Part shown: piece after piece, positions 25,390-33,575 of the stretch
How the letters are laid out: every line of letters begins with the position of its first letter
Numbering within the stretch: position 1 is the first letter of the stretch
Source: Bordetella genomosp. 10
Lineage (GTDB): Bacteria; Pseudomonadota; Gammaproteobacteria; Burkholderiales; Burkholderiaceae_B
Length of the DNA: 64,000 nt
Direction of reading: 5' to 3'
Assembly (NCBI RefSeq): GCF_002261225.1
Contig: NZ_NEVM01000002.1
Coordinates: 1,426,001 to 1,490,000 of the forward strand
Program-made: the position numbers and the translations under genes
The notes under the pieces: model-generated
Seen by the model: only the letters and a program-made list of their open reading frames with translations
Told to the model about the DNA's origin: nothing
Databases searched by the model: none

Positions 25390-26661
25390 ATGACCTTGTC
25401 CCGTTCCCAGCCGCCGTTCTCGAGCGAGGCCTTGCGCGCCGCCTATGAGACGGTGCGCGCGCACAGCCTGGCCCTGGCCGAACCCTTGTCCGCCGAAGAC
25501 CAGTGCGTCCAATCCATGCCCGACGCCAGTCCCACCAAATGGCACCTGGCGCACACCACCTGGTTTTTCGAGACCCTGGTATTGCGCGAGCACGATCCCG
25601 ATTACGCGCTGTTCGATCCGCATTTTCCCTATCTGTTCAATTCCTACTATGAAGCCCTGGGACCGCGCCATGCGCGGCCGGAGCGCGGCATGCTCACCCG
25701 GCCGCCGCAGGCGCAGGTGCTGGCCTACCGCCGCCACGTGGACGAGGCCATGGCCGCCCTCCTCGGCGCCGCCGACGCGGATGCCCTGGCCGCGTTGGCG
25801 CCCATGCTGGAGCTGGGCCTGCACCACGAACAACAGCACCAGGAACTGCTGTTGACGGACATCCTGCATGCGTTCTCGCGCAATCCGCTGCTGCCGGCAT
25901 ATCGCGCCACCGGCGCGGCGCATGCCGCCGAGACCGCGGCCATCCCGCTGCAATGGCTGCGCCATCCCGGCGGCATGGTCGAGATCGGCCATCCCGCTGA
26001 CGCATCCGACTTCGCCTTCGACAACGAACGGCCGCGCCATGCCGTCTACGTGCATCCCTATGAAATCGCCAATCGCCTGGTGACCTGCGGCGAATATGCC
26101 CGCTTTATCGCGGACGGCGGCTACGAGCGTCCCGAGTTCTGGCTCTCCGATGGCTGGGCCACCGTGCGCGCCCAGGAATGGCGGGCCCCGGCCTACTGGC
26201 TGCCGGAAGGCGAAGAACGCCTCCGGGCCCGGGGTTTGAAAGGCGCCCACGTCTTCGGCCTGGGCGGACTGCAACCGCTGAATCCAAATGAGCCGGTGGC
26301 GCAACTGAGCCTCTATGAAGCGGCCGCCTATGCCGCCTGGTCCGGCGCGCGGCTGCCGACGGAGTTCGAGTGGGAAGCGGCGTCGTCGCTGCCGGATTTC
26401 AGCCAGGCCACGCGCCACCTGTGGCAATGGACCCGCTCGTCCTACGATCCCTATCCCGGCTTCCGGCCGCTGAGCGGCGCGGCCGCGGAATACAACGGCA
26501 AGTTCATGGTGGGGCAACTGGTGCTGCGCGGCGGCAGCGTCGCGACGCCGGAGGGGCACACGCGGCCCACCTATCGCAACTTCTTCCCGCCGGCGGCGCG
26601 CTGGCAGTTTTCGGGACTGCGGCTGGCGCGCGACGTCCGGCAGGATGCGGGCCGGCAGTGA
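25390..26661 (+). CDS. egtB: EgtB-type hercynylcysteine sulfoxide synthase
   Basis: 423 residues. The N-terminal DinB-like helical domain holds the non-haem iron ligands WHLAH (His52) and HEQQHQE, an HX3HXE motif at 146-152. The C-terminal formylglycine-generating-enzyme (sulfatase-modifying) domain has GGMVEIG, RLPTEFEWEAAS, WQWTRSSYDPYPGF and LRGGS. EgtB joins hercynine to a thiol in ergothioneine synthesis. Start ATG 25390 follows AGGAG with a somewhat long gap; the frame is open 26 codons further. The methyltransferase EgtD usually found beside it is absent here. Confidence 0.92.
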   Translation: MTLSRSQPPFSSEALRAAYETVRAHSLALAEPLSAEDQCVQSMPDASPTKWHLAHTTWFFETLVLREHDPDYALFDPHFPYLFNSYYEALGPRHARPERGMLTRPPQAQVLAYRRHVDEAMAALLGAADADALAALAPMLELGLHHEQQHQELLLTDILHAFSRNPLLPAYRATGAAHAAETAAIPLQWLRHPGGMVEIGHPADASDFAFDNERPRHAVYVHPYEIANRLVTCGEYARFIADGGYERPEFWLSDGWATVRAQEWRAPAYWLPEGEERLRARGLKGAHVFGLGGLQPLNPNEPVAQLSLYEAAAYAAWSGARLPTEFEWEAASSLPDFSQATRHLWQWTRSSYDPYPGFRPLSGAAAEYNGKFMVGQLVLRGGSVATPEGHTRPTYRNFFPPAARWQFSGLRLARDVRQDAGRQ

Positions 26662-26662
26662 C

Positions 26663-29038
26663 CTAGACGGCCCACCAGGCCGGTAGCAGGCGGCGGACTT
26701 CCTTGCGGCGGTAGCGGTCGTCGATCAGGTAGACGCTGCCGCGGTCCGCCTCGGAGCGGATGACCCGGCCAGCGGCCTGCACGACCTTGCGCAGGCCGGG
26801 ATAGAGGTAGGTGTAGTCGTAGCCCTGGCCGAAGCGCGCCTGCATGCGGCGCATCATTTCCTCGTTGACGGGATTCATCTGCGGCAGGCCCAGGGTGACG
26901 ATGAAAGCGCCGATGAGGCGCGAGCCCGGCAGGTCGACGCCCTCGCCGAACGCCCCGCCCAGCACCGCGAAGCCTATGCCCTTCCCGTCCGCGACGAAGC
27001 GGGCGAGGAATTCGCCGCGCGCCTTGGGATCCATGCCCGAGGCCTGCCGCCATGCTGGGATGTCCGGGTACGCGAGCGCGAGGCGGTCCGCCAGCCGGGC
27101 CAGATAATCGAAGCTGCTGGAAAAACACAGGTAGTTGCCCGACTGCCGCTCGTAGGCGCGCGCCATCAGCGCGACGATGGGCGCGATCGACGCCTCGCGG
27201 TCCCGATAGCGGGTCGATACGCGGTCGACCAGATGGATCTCCAGTTGATCGGCCTGGAACGGCCCCGGCACGTCCACCCAGGGACAATCGGCCGGCAGCC
27301 CCAGCGTGTCGCGATAGAAATGCGCGGGTCCCAGCGTCGCCGAGAACAGCACCGTGGCGTGCGCGGCGGCGAAACGCGGGGCAAGGTAAGGCGCGGGGAT
27401 GACGTTGCGCACGGAAAGCGTGTCCAGGGACTCTGCCCGCCCTCGCGGGGGTCGTTCGTCCGGCCGCGGGGTGGCTTCCATGGGCGTTTCGCCCGGACCG
27501 CGCCCCGCAGGCATGGCATCGAAGATCGCGTGCGGGCCATGGTCTTCCGCGAGACGCAGGAAACGCAGCAGGTCGAAGTAGAAAGCCAGCAGATCGTCCT
27601 CGATCGCGGGCGCCGGCTCGGCGAAGTGATCCGCGAGCGCGGAGGCGGCGCGCTGCAGCGCCGTCGTCAACGCGGCCGGCAAGGCTTCGTAGACGCGGTA
27701 GCCCTCGCCGGCGCGGTCGCGCAGGCTGGCCCGCCACGCGCGGCGCAGCGCGTCCAGCGGCTTGCGCAAGGCCTTCGGCGCCGCGCGCCGCGCCAACGCC
27801 AGCCGCGCCGCCGGCAATTGTCCGCTGTACATGCCGCGCGCCCGCTCGACGAGGTTGTGCGCCTCGTCCACCAGCACGCCCACGCGCCACTGCGCGCCGA
27901 GCGTCAGCCCGTGCAGCAAGGCGTTGTAGTCGTAGTAGTAGTTGTAGTCGCCGATGACCACGTCGCACCAGCGCGCCATTTCCTGGCCCAGGTAGTACGG
28001 GCAGATGCCGTGGGCGGCGGCGATGGCGCCCAGCGCCGGCCGGTCCAATACCGGCTCGGCGGCGGCGGCCGCGCGCGCGGCCGGCAGGCGATCGTAGAAG
28101 CCGCGCGCCAGCGGGCAGTCCTCGCCGTCGCAATTGCGTCCGGGATAGACGCAGGATTGCTCGCGGGCGGCGAGCTCCAGCGTGCGCAGCGGCAGCAGCG
28201 GCGCCGCGGCGCGCACCCGCCCTACCGCGTCCAGCGCCGCCTGGCGGCCGGCTGTCTTGGCGCAAAGGAAGAAGACGCGGTCCAGCGGCGCGGCGGGCAT
28301 GGCCTTGAGCATGGGAAACAGGCTGCCCAGGGTCTTGCCGATGCCGGTGGGCGCCTGCGCCAGCAGCGGCCGGCCGTCGCGCGCGACGCGATAGATGGCG
28401 GCGGCCAGTTCGCGCTGGCCGGGCCTGAACGCGGCTTGCGGAAACGGCATGGCGCGCAACGCGTCGTCGCGGGCCGCGCGATGCACCGCCTCCTGCCGGC
28501 CCCACGCCAGGAAGCGCTCGCATTGGTCCGCGAAGAAGGCGGCCAGTTCGACGGCGGTACAGGCGCGGGTCAATACGGTTTCTTCCTGGCTGCCCAGGTC
28601 GAAGTACACCAGCGCGATCTCGATGTCGTCAAAGCTGCGCGCCCGGCAAAGGAGATGCCCATAGACCATGGCCTGCGCCCAGTGCACGGCGCGCTGGTTG
28701 TCCGGCACCCGGTCGGCGGAACCCCGCCGCGTCTTGATTTCCTCCAGCCGATGCCTCACCGGATCGTAGCCGTCGGCCCGGCCGCGCACGCGCAGCAGGA
28801 TTTGGGAATCCGCCGGGTGCTTCTCATTCGGGCCGCCGCCCGCGTCGCCCGCATCGGCAACGCCGTACACGCCTTCCAGCGCGATCTCCGCCTCGTAGCC
28901 GGCGGGACGGCCGGCGACCACGGCCTGGTGGCCGGCGATGCCCTCCTGCCCGGACGGGGCGGGCGTGAAGCGCGTGTCCAGGTCGCCGCGGCGAGCCGTG
29001 AATTCGCACAGGGCGCGAACCGCGATGACGTAGCTCAC
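26663..29038 (-). CDS. XPD/DinG-like Fe-S DNA helicase with N-terminal nuclease-like domain
   Basis: 791 residues from a GTG start at 29036-29038, whose GTGA overlaps the upstream VRR-NUC stop; an ATG at 29068 would give ten extra residues. Residues 45-125 look like a PD-(D/E)XK nuclease (RGRADGYD with Asp89, LEEIKTRRG with Glu100 and Lys102). The helicase part has Walker A APTGIGKT (229-236), four cysteines for a 4Fe-4S cluster (296, 303, 308, 346), the DEAH box (391-394) and a C-terminal motif VI region QAAGRVIRS. 5'-3' unwinding of damaged-DNA intermediates is the family role. Coexpressed with the FAN1-like nuclease under a LexA box. Confidence 0.92.
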   Translation of the reverse strand: MSYVIAVRALCEFTARRGDLDTRFTPAPSGQEGIAGHQAVVAGRPAGYEAEIALEGVYGVADAGDAGGGPNEKHPADSQILLRVRGRADGYDPVRHRLEEIKTRRGSADRVPDNQRAVHWAQAMVYGHLLCRARSFDDIEIALVYFDLGSQEETVLTRACTAVELAAFFADQCERFLAWGRQEAVHRAARDDALRAMPFPQAAFRPGQRELAAAIYRVARDGRPLLAQAPTGIGKTLGSLFPMLKAMPAAPLDRVFFLCAKTAGRQAALDAVGRVRAAAPLLPLRTLELAAREQSCVYPGRNCDGEDCPLARGFYDRLPAARAAAAAEPVLDRPALGAIAAAHGICPYYLGQEMARWCDVVIGDYNYYYDYNALLHGLTLGAQWRVGVLVDEAHNLVERARGMYSGQLPAARLALARRAAPKALRKPLDALRRAWRASLRDRAGEGYRVYEALPAALTTALQRAASALADHFAEPAPAIEDDLLAFYFDLLRFLRLAEDHGPHAIFDAMPAGRGPGETPMEATPRPDERPPRGRAESLDTLSVRNVIPAPYLAPRFAAAHATVLFSATLGPAHFYRDTLGLPADCPWVDVPGPFQADQLEIHLVDRVSTRYRDREASIAPIVALMARAYERQSGNYLCFSSSFDYLARLADRLALAYPDIPAWRQASGMDPKARGEFLARFVADGKGIGFAVLGGAFGEGVDLPGSRLIGAFIVTLGLPQMNPVNEEMMRRMQARFGQGYDYTYLYPGLRKVVQAAGRVIRSEADRGSVYLIDDRYRRKEVRRLLPAWWAV

Positions 29039-31092
29039 GGCGCGGACTCCCGCCACGCGACGCGGCATACCTGCACGGGAATGCCGTGGGCCTGGTTGTA
29101 CGCGATCCAGCGCAACTGGTTGTCCTGGAGGCGGTCTCCCGGCCCTTTCACCTCGATCAGCTCATAGCGCCGTTCGGCCGGCCAGAAGCGCACCAGGTCG
29201 GGCAGGCCGCTGGCATTGGTCTTGATGTCCGCCAGGATGCGCGTGAACCAAAGCTTGAGATGAACGGCCGGGAGGCAATGCAAGGCCAGGTCCAGCAATT
29301 CCTCGTTCAGCGCGCCCCACGCCACGAAGGGCGAGATCAGGCCGGCCTTGCCGCGCCAGTTTGCGCGGATGGCGTCGGCATGGCTGCCGTCGTCCAATCT
29401 GGCCAGGCAGGCGTCGAAAGCCGCGCGGCGGGCCTGCGCGAATCCCGGATCGTGGAGATCGGCGGGCCCGCGCTGGAAGGGATGAAAGAACGCGCCCGCC
29501 ACCGGCTGGAAGATGGCCGGCCAGCACAACAGGCCGAACAAGGCATTGACCAGCGTGTTCTCGACGTAATGGACAGGCCCATCGGCGCAGGTCAGGTGGT
29601 CGCGGGCCGCCAGCTCCACCGGCAGGCCGTCGCGTGGACGCGGCAGGCACAGGTCCAGCGTCGTCACCGCCGCGCGCCGGCGCGGCGCCGCCGGCTGCTG
29701 GCCGAGACGACGGCGCAGACGGGGAATCAAGCGCTGCAACAACTGGACTTCGGTCTCGCTTTCAGGCGCGGCCAAGGCGGCTTCGGCCAGGGCCAGGGCT
29801 TCGCCGTCGGCGCCGCGCTGCTCCAGCACGCGCAAGACACGGTGACGGGCGCCCGGATATCCGCATGGCCGGTAGCAGGCGAGCGCCCCCTCCCAATCCC
29901 GCCGCCGCTCGCGCGCCCGTCCCAGCGTGAACAAAAGCTTGTCGCGGCGCCGGCCCAGCCACGGATGCGCCGGCGACTCGGCAAGCAGGGCCTGGAGAAT
30001 GTCGCGCCAATCCGTATCGACGGCGTTCCTGGCGGCGTCGCCGGCGGCTTGCGCGGCATCGTCTGCCGGAGATGTCGCGCCGCCGCCGGACAGCGCGCCC
30101 TCCTCGAAACGCTCGCGCAGGCGTTGCAGGCGCAGGTAGGTATCGATGTCCGACCGGTGCTGGAAGGCGCGCGCCTCCACCGGAAAGGCCACGCGTTCGT
30201 ATTGGAAGATGCCGAGATCGGCGAGCACGAACTCCGACCAGTCCTGGCGCAGGTTGCCGAAGAACATCAGGCGCAAGCGCTCGGCCAGCGGCGCGATGCG
30301 AACCTCCACGACGTCGAGATCGTCCACGGCGAGGGCCGCGCCGGCGGCGTGGACCGGGCTGACCGTACCGTCGTCGTCCCGGGCAGCGGTTACAGCGGTT
30401 GTAGCGGCCGCATCGTCCTCATCGCCCCGCCATTGCCGCCAGCGTCTCGCCTCCTCATAACCCGCCTGTCCGCGCAGATACGCCAGCAGCCCTGCCTTGG
30501 ACAGCCTGCCCGGCGCCGCCCCGGCGAACAGGCGCGCCAGTTCCGCCTGGCGCAGGACGCCGAACAAGGCATCGAGCGTCAGCACGGGGTTCGCATCCAG
30601 CCACCCGCGCGCCAACAACGGCGCGGCGGCGGCCCGCGGGTCGCCGATCTCGGCGTAGCGCAGCGTATCGCCCCGGAAAAACGGTCCCTTGCGCATCAGC
30701 ATCCGCACCAGCAGCGCCTGCGCGGGCCTCGGCAGGCCCGCATAGTCGTCGAGGAAGGCGCGCTCCGCCTCGTCCAGCAGGTCGCCATAGCGTTCGGCGA
30801 TCCAGGCCAGGGCGAAAGTGAAGTTGCGCAGGTAGTAGTGCGGATCCGGCCCCTCCTCGTCCAGCGGACGAACCAGGCGGGCAGCCGCTTCGGCGATGGC
30901 GGTCCCGCGCTCCGCCTCCGGCTCGCCCGCGCCGCCTTCGAGCGCATGGTCATCGGTCACGCGACCTTGCAACAGGCGGACGTCCACGGACGCGGCCGGC
31001 GCCCGCGCCGGCGTGGCGAAGGCGCCCGTGGCGGAAACCGGGGCGGAAGCCGGGATAGAAACCGGGATAGAAAGAGGATCTGACGGGCTCAT
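29035..31092 (-). CDS. VRR-NUC (FAN1-like) structure-specific nuclease
   Basis: 685 residues. A disordered Pro/Ala/Ser start (1-35) is followed by a long helical region with [20 protein letters not shown], matching the N-terminal part of bacterial FAN1 proteins. TPR-like helices lie in the middle. The catalytic VRR-NUC domain is at the extreme C-terminus: GLPD (Asp632), ELIEVK (Glu647, Lys649), then [12 protein letters not shown]1-type enzymes cut flaps and unhook interstrand crosslinks. No good ribosome site is visible at ATG 31090-31092. A LexA box ends 8 bp upstream. The stop overlaps the helicase start, so nuclease and helicase are translationally coupled. Confidence 0.92.
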   Translation of the reverse strand: MSPSDPLSIPVSIPASAPVSATGAFATPARAPAASVDVRLLQGRVTDDHALEGGAGEPEAERGTAIAEAAARLVRPLDEEGPDPHYYLRNFTFALAWIAERYGDLLDEAERAFLDDYAGLPRPAQALLVRMLMRKGPFFRGDTLRYAEIGDPRAAAAPLLARGWLDANPVLTLDALFGVLRQAELARLFAGAAPGRLSKAGLLAYLRGQAGYEEARRWRQWRGDEDDAAATTAVTAARDDDGTVSPVHAAGAALAVDDLDVVEVRIAPLAERLRLMFFGNLRQDWSEFVLADLGIFQYERVAFPVEARAFQHRSDIDTYLRLQRLRERFEEGALSGGGATSPADDAAQAAGDAARNAVDTDWRDILQALLAESPAHPWLGRRRDKLLFTLGRARERRRDWEGALACYRPCGYPGARHRVLRVLEQRGADGEALALAEAALAAPESETEVQLLQRLIPRLRRRLGQQPAAPRRRAAVTTLDLCLPRPRDGLPVELAARDHLTCADGPVHYVENTLVNALFGLLCWPAIFQPVAGAFFHPFQRGPADLHDPGFAQARRAAFDACLARLDDGSHADAIRANWRGKAGLISPFVAWGALNEELLDLALHCLPAVHLKLWFTRILADIKTNASGLPDLVRFWPAERRYELIEVKGPGDRLQDNQLRWIAYNQAHGIPVQVCRVAWRESAP

Positions 31093-31099
31093 GGCAAAA

Positions 31100-31119
31100 T
31101 ACTGTATCCATGAACAGTA
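31100..31119. promoter_or_regulatory. LexA (SOS) box controlling polB and the VRR-NUC/helicase operon
   Basis: TACTGTATCCATGAACAGTA is a perfect TACTGT-N8-ACAGTA dyad, the full outer consensus of LexA boxes in E. coli and other proteobacteria. It is the only spacer between the two divergent operons (start codons at 31092 and 31134), so LexA bound here should repress both. Confidence 0.9.
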
Positions 31120-31133
31120 TATCCGCCCCGGCC

Positions 31134-33569
31134 ATGCCCTCAGATTCGCCCCTCCCGGCCACGCCCGCCGGCCCGGGCCACGCCGACGCCGCCGAAACCC
31201 GCCAGGGCTTCCTGCTGACCCGCCACTGGCGCGATACGCCGGCGGGCGTGGAGGTCGAATTCTGGCTGGCCACCGACGACGGCCCGTGGCGCGTGCGGGT
31301 GCCGGCGCAGCCCTCGGTGGCCTTCGTCCCGGCCGACCAGCGCGCGCAGGCCGAAGCCGCCCTGCGCGGCGAAACGGACGGCGAGCTGCGTCCGCTCGCG
31401 CTCCAGGATTTCCAGCACCGTCCCGTCCTGGGCCTGTATTGCAGGCAGCAGCGCCAGATGGCCCGCCTGGAGAAACGCCTGGCCGAAGCCGGCGTGGACG
31501 TCTACGAAGCCGACATCCGCCCGCCCGAACGCTACCTCATGGAACGCTTCATCACCGCGCCGGTGCGTTTCAGCGGCCAGCCCGGTCCGGACGGCGTATT
31601 GCTCGACGCCACCCTGAAGCCCGACGCGGACTATCGCCCCGCGCTGCGCCTGGCCTCGCTGGACATCGAAACGGACCAGCGCGGCAACCTGTATTGCATC
31701 GGCCTGCAAGGCTGCGGGCAACGCCAGGTCTATATGCTGGGACAGACGGCGGGCACGGAACGGGTCGCCGGCGCCGATGGGCAGGACTTCGATCTCGAAT
31801 ACTGTACGGATCGCGGCGCCCTGCTGCGCCGGCTCAACGACTGGCTGGCGCGCCACGATCCCGACGCCGTGATCGGCTGGAACCTGGTGCAGTTCGACCT
31901 GCGCATCCTGCATGAACACGCCCAGCGCCTGGGCGTGCCCCTGCGGCTGGGCCGCGGCGGCGCGCCGATGGAATGGCGCGAGCATGGCGCGCGGCCCCAG
32001 CATTATTTCGCGGCGGCGGCCGGCCGGCTGATCATCGACGGCATCGAGGCCCTGCGCTCGGCCACCTGGAGCTTCGCCTCCTTCAGCCTGGAGCACGTGG
32101 CGCAGACCCTGCTGGGCGCCGGCAAGGCCATCGACGATCCCTACCAGCGCATGGACGAGATCAACCGCATGTTCGCGCAGGACAAGCCCGCCCTGGCGCG
32201 CTACAACCTGCAGGACTGCGAACTGGTCACCCGCATTTTCGAGAAGACGGAGCTGCTGTCCTTCCTGCTGGAACGCGCCACCGTCACCGGCCTGGCCGCC
32301 GACCGCAGCGGCGGCTCGGTCGCGGCGTTCGAGCATCTCTATCTGCCCCTGATGCACCGCGGCGGCTTCGTGGCGCCGCGCCTGGGCGCGCAGCCGCCGC
32401 GCGCCAGCCCGGGCGGCTTCGTCATGGACTCGCGTCCCGGGCTGTACGAATCGGTGCTGGTGCTGGACTACAAGAGCCTGTATCCCTCCATCATCCGCAG
32501 CTTCCTGATCGACCCCGTGGGTCTCGTGGAAGGCTTGCGCCGGCCCGGCGACGCCGACTCCGTCGCGGGGTTCGCGGGCGCGCGCTTCTCGCGCACGCGG
32601 CACAGCCTGCCGGCCATCGTGGCGCGCATCTGGGAGGGCCGCGAGGCCGCCAAGCGCGCGGGCAACAAGCCGCTGTCCCAGGCCTTGAAGATCATCATGA
32701 ACTCGCTATACGGCGTGCTCGGCTCGCCGGGCTGCCGTTTCTTCGACGCGCGGCTGGCGTCGTCCATCACGCTGCGCGGCCACCAGATCATGCAGCGCAC
32801 GCGCGAGCTGATCGAGGCGCAAGGCCATACCGTGATCTACGGCGATACCGATTCCACCTTCGTCTGGCTGGGCCGCGCGCGCGCCGAGGAGGACGCCGCG
32901 CGCATCGGCCGCGAACTGATGGCCGGCATCAACCAATGGTGGCGCCGGCACCTGGAACAGGAATACGGCCTGCAAAGCGCGCTGGAGCTGCAATACGAAA
33001 ACCATTTCCAGCGCTTCCTCATGCCCACGGTGCGCGGCGCCGAGGAAGGCAGCAAGAAGCGCTATGCGGGCCTGATCCGGCGCGCCGACGGCAGCGAGGA
33101 AGTGGTGTTCAAGGGGCTGGAATCGGTGCGCACCGACTGGTCGCCGCTGGCCCGCCAATTCCAGCAGGACCTGTACCTGCGCGTCTTCCGGCGCGAGCCC
33201 TACCGCGACTACATCCGCGACTTCGTGCGCCGCACCCGCGCCGGCGAACTGGACGAGCTGCTGGTCTACCGCAAGCGCCTGCGCCGCCGTCTCGACCACT
33301 ACGAACGCAACGTGCCGCCCCATGTCCGCGCGGCGCGTAGCGCCGACGAATACAACCAGCGCCAGCAGCGGCCCCTGCAATACCAGAACGGCGGCTGGAT
33401 CAGCTATGTGATGACGCTGGCCGGCCCCGAGCCGATGGAGAACCGCCAGGCCGGCATCGACTACGAACACTATGTCGAGAAGCAGTTGCAACCGGTCGCG
33501 GACGCCATCCTCGCCTTTGTCGGCGACGATTTTTCGCAACTCACGGACGGGCAATTGGGCTTGTTCTAG
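31134..33569 (+). CDS. polB: DNA polymerase II (family B)
   Basis: 811 residues from ATG 31134. The in-frame ATG at 31110 lies inside the LexA box and its 8 extra residues have no counterpart in E. coli PolB, whose start aligns near the [12 protein letters not shown] segment. 3'-5' exonuclease motifs are DIETD (177-181), GWNLVQFD and YNLQDCEL. Polymerase motifs are A DYKSLYPS (about 445), B NSLYG (about 523) and C YGDTDS (about 569), all intact. Pol II is the SOS-induced polymerase used in replication restart and crosslink and lesion bypass. It converges with the GGDEF/EAL gene 6 bp downstream. Confidence 0.96.
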   Translation: MPSDSPLPATPAGPGHADAAETRQGFLLTRHWRDTPAGVEVEFWLATDDGPWRVRVPAQPSVAFVPADQRAQAEAALRGETDGELRPLALQDFQHRPVLGLYCRQQRQMARLEKRLAEAGVDVYEADIRPPERYLMERFITAPVRFSGQPGPDGVLLDATLKPDADYRPALRLASLDIETDQRGNLYCIGLQGCGQRQVYMLGQTAGTERVAGADGQDFDLEYCTDRGALLRRLNDWLARHDPDAVIGWNLVQFDLRILHEHAQRLGVPLRLGRGGAPMEWREHGARPQHYFAAAAGRLIIDGIEALRSATWSFASFSLEHVAQTLLGAGKAIDDPYQRMDEINRMFAQDKPALARYNLQDCELVTRIFEKTELLSFLLERATVTGLAADRSGGSVAAFEHLYLPLMHRGGFVAPRLGAQPPRASPGGFVMDSRPGLYESVLVLDYKSLYPSIIRSFLIDPVGLVEGLRRPGDADSVAGFAGARFSRTRHSLPAIVARIWEGREAAKRAGNKPLSQALKIIMNSLYGVLGSPGCRFFDARLASSITLRGHQIMQRTRELIEAQGHTVIYGDTDSTFVWLGRARAEEDAARIGRELMAGINQWWRRHLEQEYGLQSALELQYENHFQRFLMPTVRGAEEGSKKRYAGLIRRADGSEEVVFKGLESVRTDWSPLARQFQQDLYLRVFRREPYRDYIRDFVRRTRAGELDELLVYRKRLRRRLDHYERNVPPHVRAARSADEYNQRQQRPLQYQNGGWISYVMTLAGPEPMENRQAGIDYEHYVEKQLQPVADAILAFVGDDFSQLTDGQLGLF

Positions 33570-33575
33570 CCGTGG

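Noticed and set aside
26571..28523. A 650-codon open frame on - overlapping the helicase in another frame
   Set aside because: Out-of-frame reading of the helicase gene, arginine/alanine-rich, no motifs.
29039..29068. ATG 29068 as start of the helicase
   Set aside because: GTG 29038 forms a GTGA overlap with the upstream stop and begins the conserved [12 protein letters not shown] segment; the extra ten residues are not convincing.
27233..29167. A 644-codon open frame on + opposite the helicase
   Set aside because: Antisense shadow of a conserved helicase; composition is arginine/glutamine-rich with no fold signature.
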